From positions 1 through 26,343 of the forward strand of contig JASCIV010000285.1 in assembly GCA_030374735.1 (NCBI GenBank): a DNA stretch of 26,343 bases, written 5' to 3'. Below the pieces are notes generated by a model, which was given only the letters and a program-made list of their open reading frames with translations, was not told the origin of the DNA and made no database searches. How positions within the stretch are numbered: position 1 is the first letter of the stretch; each line of letters starts with the position of its first letter. This DNA is from Gracilaria caudata (lineage: Eukaryota; Rhodophyta; Florideophyceae; Gracilariales; Gracilariaceae). Below, piece after piece: positions 1 to 8,885 of the stretch. Made by a program: the position numbers and the translations under genes.

Positions 1-450
1 GGCGCTTAAGTCTTGTTTACTCAATACTAGACGATCCTAAGTGGAGCTCTTAGAGATAGCACGTGTAAAATCCGAAGTGGAGCCACCATGTACAGAGTAG
101 AACCCGTCCTGGGTGGAGCTCCCACAAAGACTGGCGAGATTTGAAATATTACTTCTACGCAAATGCGTGAGCTGGAGTGGAGCTACCACAACCAGCGCAC
201 GTCAACTACTGCATTGTTGCACCAGGGAGCTTTACTACTCTCTGAAATATCGGTCAGGCATATCAAAGCGAAGCAACTGTAAGGCTGGAGAAACGCATTT
301 TGCCAACTTGCAAAGCTGAAGCGCGACAGCAACCCCTTCGCTAACTGTGGGAACGATGCAAATTCGCGTCGATTTCATCATTCGAGATTGTAGCAACAGA
401 GGGACCTTACCCCTTTAACAAAATATTCCATTTGAAGGTTTGTAGATCAG
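1..450. other. Intergenic left edge of the window
   Basis: No convincing gene is present; the open frames here are short and lack homologous copies. Parts of positions 240-420 resemble positions 16,735-16,915 upstream of the third secreted-protein gene; for example ctggagaaacgcat occurs in both. The duplicated flank therefore begins before the promoter. A spaced short repeat at 34-184 is listed separately. Confidence 0.6.
34..184 (+). repeat. Spaced GTGGAGCY motif, four copies
   Basis: The octamer gtggagc(t/c) occurs at 41-48, 77-84, 113-120 and 177-184. The first three copies are exactly 36 bp apart. The bases before them are also alike (atcctaa, atccgaa, gtcctgg), giving a motif of about 15 bp. 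The intervening sequence is not conserved, so this is a spaced motif array rather than a clean tandem repeat. Its function is unknown. Confidence 0.5.
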
Positions 451-535
451 CCAATCAGCGTGGCACAAAACTGGCTCTACTTCCGCTTCTATATATGAGA
501 GAATCATCGCCCTCGACGGAGAGCTCCTTGATTTC
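451..535 (+). promoter_or_regulatory. Promoter of Sec1: CCAAT box, TATA box, conserved initiator-side block
   Basis: A CCAATCAG box lies at 451-458 and TATATAT at 490-496. A block reading gagaatcatcgccctcgacggagag follows in pieces at about 498-523. The same three elements, in the same order, precede Sec2 and Sec3, which is the main support. The spacing from TATA to ATG (622) implies a 5' leader of roughly 100 bases. Confidence 0.7.
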
Positions 536-621
536 CAAGCGTGCAAGCACGCATTCCAACTCAGAAGCCTTTGATACCATCCTTCTTCGTCTTTCTCTTT
601 CATCTACTGTACCTATCAAAC

Positions 622-1152
622 ATGATCAAATCCTTCCCTCTGACGTGTACCTTTCTTTTGCTTTTATGGAATCCCTATGTCCACGCGATACAGATCAGAG
701 GAATATTCTGCACTTATGATCAGGGCTGTGGAACAGATGATGGATATTCAGTGGATTGTGGAATACACAGTTTGACGGATGGTGTGTCAATTTTGAAAAC
801 CATGGAGGATGGAGAATCCTACATCATCGTGCAGAAATTGGAGTTACCAAGGAATGCTCTCGGAATCTCGCTCGATCCTGACGATTCGCCTTTTCAGTCT
901 CCAATTCCCACCACAGCCCCATCGCCGGCTGTCCTACCTCCAAACAGTGTGCCACTCGCAGTACTGGAACTTCCTCGCTGTTACAGAATTCCTCCAGGAA
1001 CGTTCAGAGCCGGCCGGTACTTTCCTTTTGTTGCAAATATGCATTTAGAATGTTTTCCCATGGTTCCCCGTCCAAATCTGATGAAGTGCATACAAACCGC
1101 AAGCAAAACCTGCCATGAGACCAACAGCCGTGACCCATGTCGAAGAACATAA
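622..1152 (+). CDS. Sec1: small secreted cysteine-rich protein, unknown family
   Basis: The 176-residue product begins with a clear signal peptide: a hydrophobic core at about residues 6-16, with likely cleavage after His-Ala at residue 22. The mature chain has eight cysteines (30, 36, 46, 120, 144, 156, 164, 173), enough for four disulfides. They form an N-terminal C-x5-C-x9-C group and a C-terminal five-cysteine group, separated by a Pro/Ser/Thr-rich linker at about 89-112. Conserved landmarks are DQGCGTDDGY, SLDPDDSP and LPRC.RIPPG; the C-terminus is basic (DPCRRT). The ATG at 622 is chosen because it gives the signal peptide and aligns with both paralogues (context AACATGA); the in-frame GTG at 541 is upstream and unlikely. 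Unlike Sec2 and Sec3 it lacks the sequon at residue 50. The family is not recognised; a secreted ligand, effector or wall-associated protein is possible. Confidence 0.88.
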   Translation: MIKSFPLTCTFLLLLWNPYVHAIQIRGIFCTYDQGCGTDDGYSVDCGIHSLTDGVSILKTMEDGESYIIVQKLELPRNALGISLDPDDSPFQSPIPTTAPSPAVLPPNSVPLAVLELPRCYRIPPGTFRAGRYFPFVANMHLECFPMVPRPNLMKCIQTASKTCHETNSRDPCRRT

Positions 1153-2029
1153 TCGATAGAGAACAAAGTTTCTTTGACTTGAGATGAAGTTGGCATGTAT
1201 TTCGCCAAGTAGTATCGTCGAGAATCATTTCGGAACGTCAGTTGCGAAGCCCTCAACGGGACGTGTTCTTCCCGAATAGAAATCGAAGCGATTATCACAG
1301 CTTCCCGAACCTTGGCCGAAAACGACCTATTCAATTTGCATTCAAGAACCATAGATACCTCCCATATTTCCCATTTTTATTGATCCAAACCCGCTAATGG
1401 ACTTCCAAACCCCAAAGATCCTGTTCCAAAGGAAATGAGTAAAATAAGGGATCGGAAGCTAACCAGCAAGCCGCAGGTTAAGCTCACTGCACTAGAATTA
1501 ATTTTAAAGTTCATTTCGCAATTCCTAGTGAGACCGATTGTGCTGTGCTTGTTCTGCGACTGGGATACCTTCAACCTATGCCACAAAAAGATTAATCTTC
1601 ATCTATTTGATCGAAACGGTACTTTTTGACCTGTAGGACGTGCCGATAATCTACGAGGGACTACCCAAGCTGTATAGGCAACGTACCATCAAGCTCTGTC
1701 AACGAAAAGGCAGTAAGGCTCTGTTTTACAGGTAATCTGCCTTGAGTATTTTTGCGTCAATGATTTGAAACATATCAAGTCGTGGTACCTTTCTACACGT
1801 ATCTGTTGTGTTGTGACACTTGCGTTATCCAATCGAACTGCACAAACTTTCTTTTATTTCACGCTGCGAGAGGAATGAATTCGCATGACTACAGCCTGCA
1901 ATCTTTGTTGCTCACCCAACTCGAGCGCAAACACAGGCGTAATCCGTCCGGAACCATGTGCTCCTCATTTCTACGAAGCAAATCGGACTGTTCTGAGACC
2001 GCTAAGGTACGAAGAAAAGGTTTTTTTAA
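1153..2029. other. Spacer with conserved 3' flank of Sec1
   Basis: No gene is supported. Positions 1180-1310 retain blocks also found after Sec2 (about 7768-7910) and Sec3 (about 17740-17895), including gatgaagttg and gaagcgatt. Positions 1790-1880 match 8398-8485 closely, around ccaatcgaactg and cacgctgcgagag. These are duplicated noncoding sequence; part is probably the 3' UTR. Confidence 0.6.
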
Positions 2030-2220
2030 TGCTCTTCGCATGGAGACGCCAACATGCTGTACTACTGACAACTAGATCTAACCGACAAAATGGCAAAAAT
2101 TGACACATATCAAGCTTGTGCACAAGTGACACAGATGCGGCATAATTTGGGTACTGTCATTGGTGGACACGTTTACAACATCTGGATCGAGATGATTGTC
2201 AGAGAGAAATGACAGCGATC
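2030..2220. repeat. R1: first copy of a dispersed noncoding repeat
   Basis: This block shares cgacaaaatggcaaaaattgacac-type sequence (about 2080-2107) and ggtggacacgtttacaac (2162-2179) with R2 near 8,637-8,885 and R3 near 12,866-13,035. Its right end (ccagattgcttacag, about 2220-2235) matches the right end of R2. It lies between the secreted gene and the MemA gene, at the same distance from Sec1 as R2 is from Sec2. Confidence 0.65.
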
Positions 2221-2601
2221 CAGATTGCTTACAGTGACATACGCTTCTGTTACTGTGCCATTTATATATAAAAAGCGAAACAGTCTTAGCAGTAGTGGAG
2301 AACGACCCTGGTCCGATTTCGAAAGACCTTGGCTGTGGCCATACGGGAATTGCGGGGAAAGGGTGTGAACGTGATGCACTACAGTAAGTGATCGATGGCG
2401 AAAGACTTCCCTTCCTCTTCCTCGTCTACACCAGAGTCGCCTTTGATAAGGGGTGCGGGGGAAGAAGAGATCGGATAACAGCGAGAGAAAGGCAAGTTGC
2501 ATGAGCCGTGAATAATGTTTTCCAGCAAACAAAGAGGTTAATGCTAGGGGCTAAGGCTCTCGGCGTCGGCTCGCCCGCCCGTCGTCATCCGTCCATTTCT
2601 C
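2221..2601. other. Spacer between R1 and MemA1, with an orphan TATA-like motif
   Basis: No gene is supported. The string tatatataaaa at 2264-2274 looks like a TATA box on the plus strand (also AT-rich when read in reverse), but no plausible coding frame follows before MemA1 ends. Positions from about 2508 resemble 13,384 onward beside MemA2, so this is duplicated 3' flank of MemA. Confidence 0.45.
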
Positions 2602-3789
2602 TCACGTCTCATGCTCAAGAAGTGGTTGCGCATTTGGGACATGAGCATGTTCCAAATGCGCTACCATTTCTTTTCCCAGGACCCCGTTGGGGCTCGTAGC
2701 GCTATTCCCCACCCCCACCCCATCCTTCTTTGAGATTTGCTGTTGATCTGCTCCGTTGCACATCACAAACCGAGTTAAGGAATCGCTGTCCACCACCATG
2801 CGAATGCTTGCATGCTCAATCGGGTAGCTCTCATCATCCGACGCTCGCTTCGTCTTGCAAGCGACATCAAACGCGTTTCCGACGTTGTAGAACCTCCCGC
2901 CTTGCTGAACGGTAGTCAGAATGAAAGCGACCAACGAAATGACCCAAGAAGTCACCAACACGATAGCAATTGGCGTCGGAATGCTCGTTGCCCGTGCGCC
3001 TTCCTCCTCAAACACGCAAGTGTCGTTCACTGCGTCCAGCAGCACGCTGTTGCGGAAGAAGATCGAGTAACTAGACTCATACACTGCATTCTGCGCCATC
3101 CTTGTCGCGAAAAGTTTCATGTGCTCGTGGAATGGAAAATACACTTCGCTTCTTCTGAACGGTAGCTTTTCCTCCATGATGGCGTATATGTTGTACGCAT
3201 CCGTCAACCAAAGCACATTGTCAGTATTGTTGTCTCCGTGCTTGGCTCTCACGCAAAAGTCCTCAATTACGGCTGGCACGCATGATAACGTAGTATCTGC
3301 GGTGGAAAGCTCGCGCTCGTCTTTGATTCTGAACTTGAAGTACACCTTCTCACTGCAGCTAACATGCATTTTCTCGGACTCGAGGCTGAAGTTTCCGATA
3401 CGGATCGACACCTCATCACCTTCCACTGTTAGGCATGATGTCACCGTTGCACGAGCCTCGAGCGAGAACTGGTGGGTCTCGAATCTTGTCTGTACGCTTG
3501 GTCGCACGGAGACACACGCTTCGATTCGCTCAGTTTTGGTTTCGAACGGGGAGGAGAAGGTCGAATAGTTCACTTCGAGCACGAGAAAAAAAATAAGTGC
3601 AAACACAGTGACAAACCTGATGCGGTGCACATGAGATCGTATTCGAATCAATCGATGGCGTTTCAGCCGCGCGCACTCGTACATGTTGTTCAAGTTCTTG
3701 AAAGTTTTGAGAAGTAGGAGTTCCATGAGGACATTGATCAATGCGACTGCCACACTCACAAATGGCGACGGAAGCACAATTATTACCAT
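2602..3789 (-). CDS. MemA1: three-helix membrane protein with six-cysteine ectodomain
   Basis: The 395-residue product has membrane helices at about 8-29, 58-75 and 273-294. The loop between the first two helices is strongly basic (RLKRHRLIRIRSH), favouring the cytosolic side, so residues 76-269 should face outside. That domain carries Cys 92, 119, 145, 170, 179 and 258 and sequons at 133 (NFS), 187 and 255. The tail (295-395) includes VGNAFDVA, shared with MemA2. The ATG at 3789 aligns exactly with MemA2 (both MVII.LPSP) and has A at -3. Relative to MemA2 the tail is about 40 residues longer, and the extra coding sequence contains a 32-bp hairpin. The protein is homologous to MemB by cysteine spacing. 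I recognise no known family; receptor or surface-recognition roles are inference. Confidence 0.87.
   Translation of the reverse strand: MVIIVLPSPFVSVAVALINVLMELLLLKTFKNLNNMYECARLKRHRLIRIRSHVHRIRFVTVFALIFFLVLEVNYSTFSSPFETKTERIEACVSVRPSVQTRFETHQFSLEARATVTSCLTVEGDEVSIRIGNFSLESEKMHVSCSEKVYFKFRIKDERELSTADTTLSCVPAVIEDFCVRAKHGDNNTDNVLWLTDAYNIYAIMEEKLPFRRSEVYFPFHEHMKLFATRMAQNAVYESSYSIFFRNSVLLDAVNDTCVFEEEGARATSIPTPIAIVLVTSWVISLVAFILTTVQQGGRFYNVGNAFDVACKTKRASDDESYPIEHASIRMVVDSDSLTRFVMCNGADQQQISKKDGVGVGNSATSPNGVLGKEMVAHLEHAHVPNAQPLLEHET
2629..2660. repeat. Near-perfect 32-bp hairpin inside the MemA1 tail
   Basis: Arms at 2629-2643 and 2646-2660 pair at 14 of 15 positions, with a two-base loop (ag); the only mismatch (2638/2651) is G opposite T. 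It lies in the C-terminal extension that MemA2 lacks. Confidence 0.75.
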
Positions 3790-4845
3790 CGTTATACAAT
3801 CATAAGCAGGTGATCTTCTGCTGCATTTCCCGCAACTTTCAGTTCACAGAGAGAAGGCTCGGCGCGGTTCCTTCGTATTTGCCCTGGTTGTCTTGAAAGA
3901 TGGTAATAAGTCACTCACGATTAATGAAAGAAAAGTTAGCGGTAATTATCTGTTTGGGGGCTAGCTCGTGGTTACCGAGGTCTTATTGTTGTGAGCTGCG
4001 AGATTCCATTGAAGCATTCGGGCCTTTCAAGAATTAATACTCCTACTGACCAACCAAAACAGACTAAAGGACTCCTCCCCTTGTACAGACATTCCGTCGA
4101 AAGTGCCAAGTGGAGTGGAGTCAGCTCGACCCTCCTATGCAACATTTTGTTTTTCATGTAAATTTGACATGATGTTCGTTCAAGCTGTTATTTTAAGCAC
4201 AAGCTACCCAAAGGTCTTCTTCACGTCTGATTACCATAGCAATATTTACTCTCTGAAATTCCAATGGAGGGTTTGAGGCTGTTCCTCATTGTTGAGTGCA
4301 TTGCGTAGAAGGCTCGTTTTACACAGAAAAGAAGCGCTTTCCCAAATCAAGGGAAATGAACGCAATTGCTGAACGCGAATGCACAGTTCGATGTGCACGG
4401 ATGCTTTCTGCACAACTGCGGGCCTCCAAGAGATCTGACGACTTTCAATTTTACTTGCATGACTGTCTATATGGACATATAGACGTGAAGATATTCAAAA
4501 TACTGAGTGGTTCGTCGGCTGCGACGAATTGTCTCCGTACTAATTCTTAGAGTGGTGAGCTTCCAATGCCTGCTGAATTAAATGTCACATATTATGCGCT
4601 CAGCGCTTGCAAAAGTCAGGCAACAGCGGATGGTTATGAAGGCTTGAGATATCGCACACTGAGCCAGAGGAGAGTACCGGGTGAACCCCCAGTTGCTTTA
4701 TAGTGGAGCAGTTCCACTTCGCAACTAATATTGACACTACTCTTCCCTTTCGCTACCCAGTTTCAATCAACTACTGACAAATGCGGATGTAGCTTGCTTA
4801 CATGTGCCTTTTTCCCCTCTTGTGTTGTTGGTGACCACCCTAAAC
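3790..4845. other. Spacer between MemA1 and MemB1
   Basis: No gene is supported. Positions 3961-4020 match 14,741-14,795, and 4549-4670 match 14,800-14,930; for example, gcacactgagc occurs in both. About 520 bases in between are missing from unit 2 and are listed as a possible element. The spacer must contain the MemA1 promoter, reading leftward, but I cannot place a convincing TATA box. Confidence 0.6.
4029..4548. mobile_element. Candidate MITE-like insertion with 12-bp terminal inverted repeats
   Basis: The segment begins aagaattaatac (4029-4040) and ends gtactaattctt (4537-4548), inverted repeats matching at 11 of 12 positions. These ends coincide, within a few bases, with the two points where this spacer stops and resumes matching unit 2, which has no counterpart sequence. 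No transposase is encoded and no target-site duplication is obvious. It contains a small perfect hairpin at 4465-4484. A simple indel with chance inverted ends is the alternative. Confidence 0.4.
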
Positions 4846-5898
4846 TTATATCTGCCACCATTTCTTCTTCCTTACTTTGGGCAGCAATTGCACGAAGAAA
4901 CGACGAGTGCCACCCTCAACTTCAGCTGATACCATTGCATTACCAACATTCATGTCATTGTTGCCTTTGGAAGGCAACATCACCTTTGCCCAGTCAAGCG
5001 GTTCGCTCAAGTCAAGGAAAGTGTTCTTGCCGTAGCATGCTACGCAAAAGAAAAGCACAAAAGAGCCAAACCAGATTGCTAGCAACACAGACATGATAGC
5101 CACAGGAACTTGGGTGGCATTCTGAGGTTTGAAAAACGTACAAGTTGACGACATAGAGCCTAGGAACAGTTTAGAAAGCAAATTGTCCGTCTCCGCTGCA
5201 CTCTCGTTTACAGCTGCTTTCAGCAAACGATTGCTAATTACATCCTGCGATTCGGGCTGGAAAAAGAGCCTCACTTCAAGGAACTGCGTTTCATTCACCG
5301 CGCCATCCTGCTCATACTCAATAGGGGAGAAACTGAAAACGCCGTTCGATAGTATTGTAAATGAGCAGAACTCTAGACCCCATCCATTCACGCCGCAATA
5401 TCGCTTTGCATGTTGCGTAGGGCGTTGCGGGCGATCACGATAGTGAAGCTCGAATACTGCTTCTTCAGTGCATGAGACAGCGGTAGAACTGAGACTGAAA
5501 TTGCTCAAACGAACTTGGAGTTGGTAATCCTTGTACCGATAACAAAAGGCTTGCGCCAGATAGCTTCTGGTTGGTTGTTCAAAGGAGGTAAACACCTGAC
5601 CGGTATTAATTCCTACCTGCACACATGGTTCAGTAAAAGGAACCTTCCGCACCTCGTCTTCAATACTACCACCAACGGCGAGCTCGATGACCGCAAAAAC
5701 AGCGATACAGGCGGTTGTGACAATAGAAATTGTTTTCTGGTGCTTGCGAACGTAAACAGGTTTGCCTTTCGTCAGTTTACGGTATTCACGATGTGAATTG
5801 ATTGAAAGCACAGCAGCAGTGAAAGAGAGTTCGGCGAGAAGAGTAACGATAGTGATGAAGAGTGTAACAAATTGAGACTTGACGTTAATGACAACCAT
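4846..5898 (-). CDS. MemB1: three-helix membrane protein with six-cysteine ectodomain
   Basis: The 350-residue product has helices at about 10-32, 57-75 and 264-287. A basic stretch (about 36-55) separates the first two. The ectodomain (76-263) has Cys 92, 119, 143, 168, 178 and 253, nearly superimposable on MemA1. Sequons lie at 133 (NFS, same position as in MemA), 202, 231 and 260. The motif STCTFF..(Q/R)NATQVPVAI leads into helix 3, and the tail has LDLSEPLDWAKV. The start at 5898 (AAAATGG) is preferred over the in-frame ATG at 6000, because in MemB2 the equivalent upstream frame is broken by a TAG eight codons before the start. It shares about 1.3 kb of divergent spacer with Sec2. The family is not recognised. 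Confidence 0.87.
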   Translation of the reverse strand: MVVINVKSQFVTLFITIVTLLAELSFTAAVLSINSHREYRKLTKGKPVYVRKHQKTISIVTTACIAVFAVIELAVGGSIEDEVRKVPFTEPCVQVGINTGQVFTSFEQPTRSYLAQAFCYRYKDYQLQVRLSNFSLSSTAVSCTEEAVFELHYRDRPQRPTQHAKRYCGVNGWGLEFCSFTILSNGVFSFSPIEYEQDGAVNETQFLEVRLFFQPESQDVISNRLLKAAVNESAAETDNLLSKLFLGSMSSTCTFFKPQNATQVPVAIMSVLLAIWFGSFVLFFCVACYGKNTFLDLSEPLDWAKVMLPSKGNNDMNVGNAMVSAEVEGGTRRFFVQLLPKVRKKKWWQI

Positions 5899-6107
5899 TT
5901 TGCCGACCTCACTGTCCGCGAGAGATGGATTTGAGCGTCCCAACTTTTCTGGGTGAATCTCTTTTCTTGGAAGAGGACGCAGTGGTTGCAAAATTTGCAT
6001 TTAATGGGAACTGAAAGACTTCGGGCCTTAACTTCAAAAAAGTTTTCTTATGGCTCAAGGTCAAGCGCCTTGCCTATCCAAAAATTGAATGCCGTATAGT
6101 TGTATTT

Positions 6108-6139
6108 GACGACATATCCCTAAGACGTTTCATCAAGAG
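6108..6139 (-). promoter_or_regulatory. Conserved upstream element of MemB1
   Basis: The strings gacgacatatc (6108-6118) and agacgtttcatcaagag (6123-6139) recur at 16,371-16,381 and 16,386-16,402. Both copies begin exactly 210 bases upstream of their MemB start codon, while much of the surrounding spacer has diverged. Promoter or 5' UTR function is inferred from this constraint. Confidence 0.5.
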
Positions 6140-6420
6140 TATGGCCCATTTTGAGCTTTGGTGCGTGGTGCGTTGGAAGTCATTGGGTTGCTACTTTGGA
6201 CGTCAAGGCAAGATAATCTCAGTTGGTGGTACAATGATACTGCTCATTAAATAACCATTACTGTCTTGCCAGTTCAGACCTTCGACACCGCCAACGTTCA
6301 ATACTTTGTTCGTAACGGTTCGCTAAATGCAATATAGCTGTGAGACCGGGTATTTCTCCCAGCCCATGACAGTTGCGTGTGCTATGGTTCCATTAAAATG
6401 AAGAGGCAAAGGAGGATATT

Positions 6421-6438
6421 GAATGAATGAATGAATGA
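6421..6438. repeat. (GAAT)n microsatellite
   Basis: Four and a half direct copies of gaat lie in the MemB1-Sec2 spacer. They are absent from the equivalent unit 2 spacer. Confidence 0.85.
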
Positions 6439-7001
6439 ACTTTGAGTGCAGTAACCATACATTTCAGGTATTTCTTGTTTTAGTTGGGGACCATTTATGA
6501 ATCGACCATAATCACACGTTTCTTTTCCTCGAAGAGGTTCAGATAATGACAACAATACGGGTATTTGAAAAGAAGATACACGAGAAAGGGCAAGTGATGA
6601 GTTTTCTAATGACTTGTGCGTGCCTGCGATGGCGCGTCAGGGTAACTTTACTGCAGGGGTAATTCTGGGATATTAGTCAGCCCTGACAATTGAGAAGTTT
6701 TACAACAAATTCTGAAGTATTTGATTCCATGCCATGATTTGCGCGGCTACGGCAGTGTATCCAAACAGAGTAACAGTAGTGCCACGATACTGCATGCATT
6801 AGTCAGGTAGGGTAAGTACCTAGGAAATTGTGCTAAACGAGAAGTTCAGTAGTGCGAACTGGGAAAAGCTGAAGCTTATGAGACCTATCAACAGGAAAGC
6901 TCACGTTGAGTATATCAACCCAGGTTGTGGTTGAGAACGAAAGTGCCAACACCGGGATGTTACCCCCGAACACAAAATACCATTGAACACCTGGAGATAT
7001 A

Positions 7002-7118
7002 CCAATCAGAATTCCCATTACACGACCTACATGCTCATCACCCGGCCTCCTGTTGGCATCAATTTGGCATACTTCCCCTTCAGTATATAAGAGAATTGTC
7101 GCCTTCGACGGAGAGATC
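7002..7118 (+). promoter_or_regulatory. Promoter of Sec2: CCAAT box, TATA box, conserved block
   Basis: CCAATCAG lies at 7002-7009, followed by gaattc as in Sec3. A canonical TATATAA is at 7084-7090. The conserved block gagaattgtcgccttcgacggagag follows in pieces to about 7116. It has the same layout as the Sec1 promoter but with longer CCAAT-to-TATA spacing. Confidence 0.72.
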
Positions 7119-7214
7119 CATCCTTTTTACCTGTTCCGCCATCCCTTCCTGCTCAAGAGCCTTTGATACGAACCATATTGTCTTCCTCTCTCTTTTTTGT
7201 TTGACATACCCAAC

Positions 7215-7739
7215 ATGACCAAACTCTTAATCTTGGCGTGCACGATTGTTCTCTTCGTATGGAATCCCGCAGTCCATGCACAACAGGTCCGGGCAATATT
7301 CTGCACTTATGATCAAGGCTGTGGAACAGATGATGGATACGTGGTGGATTGTGGAGCACAAAATGCAACGGATGGTGTGTCAATTTTGAAAACCATTGAG
7401 GATGGAGAATCTTACATCATCCTGCAGAGGGTGGATTTGCCAAGGCAAGCTCTCGAAATCTCGTTGGATCCCGATGACTCGCCGTTTGTCACTCACTCTA
7501 CACCGCCATCCCCGGTTCCTTTACCGCCCAATAGTGTGCCTCGCTTCATACTGGAACTTCCCCGCTGTTTCAGAATTCCTCCAGGACTTTTCCGAGCGGG
7601 AAGATACTTTCCTGCTGTTGAAAGTTTTACTATAGGATGTAATCCCAAGGAACCTAATCGTATTGTGAAGGATTGTTTGATAGCGGGAACCAAAATCTGC
7701 CACAAGAAAAGGAGGCGTCACCCATGTCGACGTTCATAA
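7215..7739 (+). CDS. Sec2: small secreted cysteine-rich protein, unknown family
   Basis: This 174-residue paralogue of Sec1 has a signal peptide at residues 1-22 (hydrophobic core 4-15, cleavage after His-Ala). The mature part has the same eight cysteines (30, 36, 46, 118, 142, 154, 162, 171). The linker is two residues shorter than in Sec1 and Sec3 and consists of Pro, Ser, Thr and Val. A sequon NAT is present at residue 50. The C-terminus is very basic (KKRRRHPCRRS). The ATG at 7215 has the AACATGA context shared by all three copies. Conservation of all cysteines while the linker and flanks change argues that the gene is functional. It converges toward MemC and MemA2 and diverges from MemB1. 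Its function is unknown. Confidence 0.88.
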   Translation: MTKLLILACTIVLFVWNPAVHAQQVRAIFCTYDQGCGTDDGYVVDCGAQNATDGVSILKTIEDGESYIILQRVDLPRQALEISLDPDDSPFVTHSTPPSPVPLPPNSVPRFILELPRCFRIPPGLFRAGRYFPAVESFTIGCNPKEPNRIVKDCLIAGTKICHKKRRRHPCRRS

Positions 7740-8636
7740 TCAGAAAAGAAACGACATTCACTGCGATTTGGGATGAAGTTGGAATGACTTTCATTGTCAC
7801 AGAGCTTCCCAGCATCTCCGAGAAACATCGGTCAGAAACGTAACTCGAATGCCGTGGAGTTCTACGGGAAAAGTTCTTCGCGAAAAGAAGTCAAAGCGAT
7901 TCTCATATTGATCTAGATCGCTAACAGACTTCAAACCCCCACGATTCAGTTCCATTTCAAAAGGTAAAGGCGTGAAGCGATGGACCGGGGGCTTGGCAGC
8001 CAGCTGCTGGTTAAGCGCGACGGTACCAGATTAAACTCAATATTCGTTTCGCAGTTCCTAGTGAGACCGATTGCACTGTGCATGTTTTTGCGACTGCCCT
8101 ACACTCAATTTATGGCGCAAAAAGACTGAACATCATGCACTTGAACTAGAAAGCCCCTTTTGACCTCCGTGTGGCATGTCTGCTATTCTTGAAACTTCAC
8201 GTAAGATGTGCCAACAATCTGCGGGCGACTTACCTTAGCCGTACCCGCGACATTCCATCCAGCTTTGTAAACAAAAGGCAATTAGGCTCAAATGCGGATC
8301 AATGATCATTTGCTTGAGTTTTGAAAGTGATACAGGTAATCTACCTTGAACATTTTCACGTCCATGATTTGAACATCTCATGGGGGGGGTGTGGAATAGC
8401 TTTGTAGACCTATCTGTTGTGTGACACATGCTTTTTCCAATCGAACTGGCACAACTTTCATTTTTTCCACGCTGCGAGAGAAATGAACCGTTAACGTTCT
8501 CTAGTCTTTGTTGCTCATCGAACCCGAGCGCACACACAAAGGAGACATGCGTCCAAAAAAAAGTATTGTCTACCCAAGTAGTACGGTCTTCCAAGACTTG
8601 GAAGACCGTAACTTAGTTACGAAGGTTGTTTTGGCA
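7740..8636. other. Spacer with conserved 3' flank of Sec2
   Basis: No gene is supported. Positions 7768-7910 keep the 3' flank blocks seen after Sec1 and Sec3. Positions 7974-8070 match the regions near 1434-1530 and 18,030-18,080 (gctgctggttaagcgcg). Positions 8398-8485 match 1790-1880. A run of eight G is at 8382-8389. Confidence 0.6.
8582..8610. repeat. Perfect 29-bp palindrome
   Basis: The 14-base arm tacggtcttccaag (8582-8595) is exactly inverted at 8597-8610 around a single central base. It lies just left of R2 and has no counterpart beside R1. Confidence 0.85.
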
Positions 8637-8885
8637 TGTTCCACGTATGGTGACGTGAACACGTTGTACTAGGTCCGACAACTAGATCAAATCGACAAAA
8701 TGACAGAAACTGACACAGGGCAAACTAGATCTAACTCAGCAGTGCATTTGGACAATTGCTCAATGATTTAGATCTGCATTAGGTGGACACGTTTACAGCA
8801 ACCGTAGTGTAAATAATATTTATTATGCATCTGTTAGGTGGACACGCATAACCAACGTCATTGCTCCAGATTGTTTACAGCTTGA
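8637..8885. repeat. R2: second copy of the dispersed repeat
   Basis: It shares a left part with R1 and R3 (tggtgacg.gaacacg, cgacaaaatg). Its middle resembles R3 (ctagatctaa, cagtgcattt, gatttagat), and its right end resembles R1 (ccagattg.ttacag). The string taggtggacacg occurs twice, at 8780-8791 and 8835-8846. Confidence 0.65.

Larger units (their letters stand above)
5899..7001. other. Divergent spacer between MemB1 and Sec2
   Basis: No gene is supported. It should hold the promoters of both flanking genes. Blocks shared with the equivalent unit 2 spacer are at 6108-6139 and 6498-6521 (tgaatcgaccataat versus 16,575-16,599). A short (gaat)n microsatellite is at 6421-6438. Confidence 0.6.

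Noticed and set aside
541..621. N-terminal extension of Sec1 from a GTG
   Set aside because: It would bury the signal peptide, begins with a non-ATG codon in a eukaryotic context and is not shared with Sec2 or Sec3.
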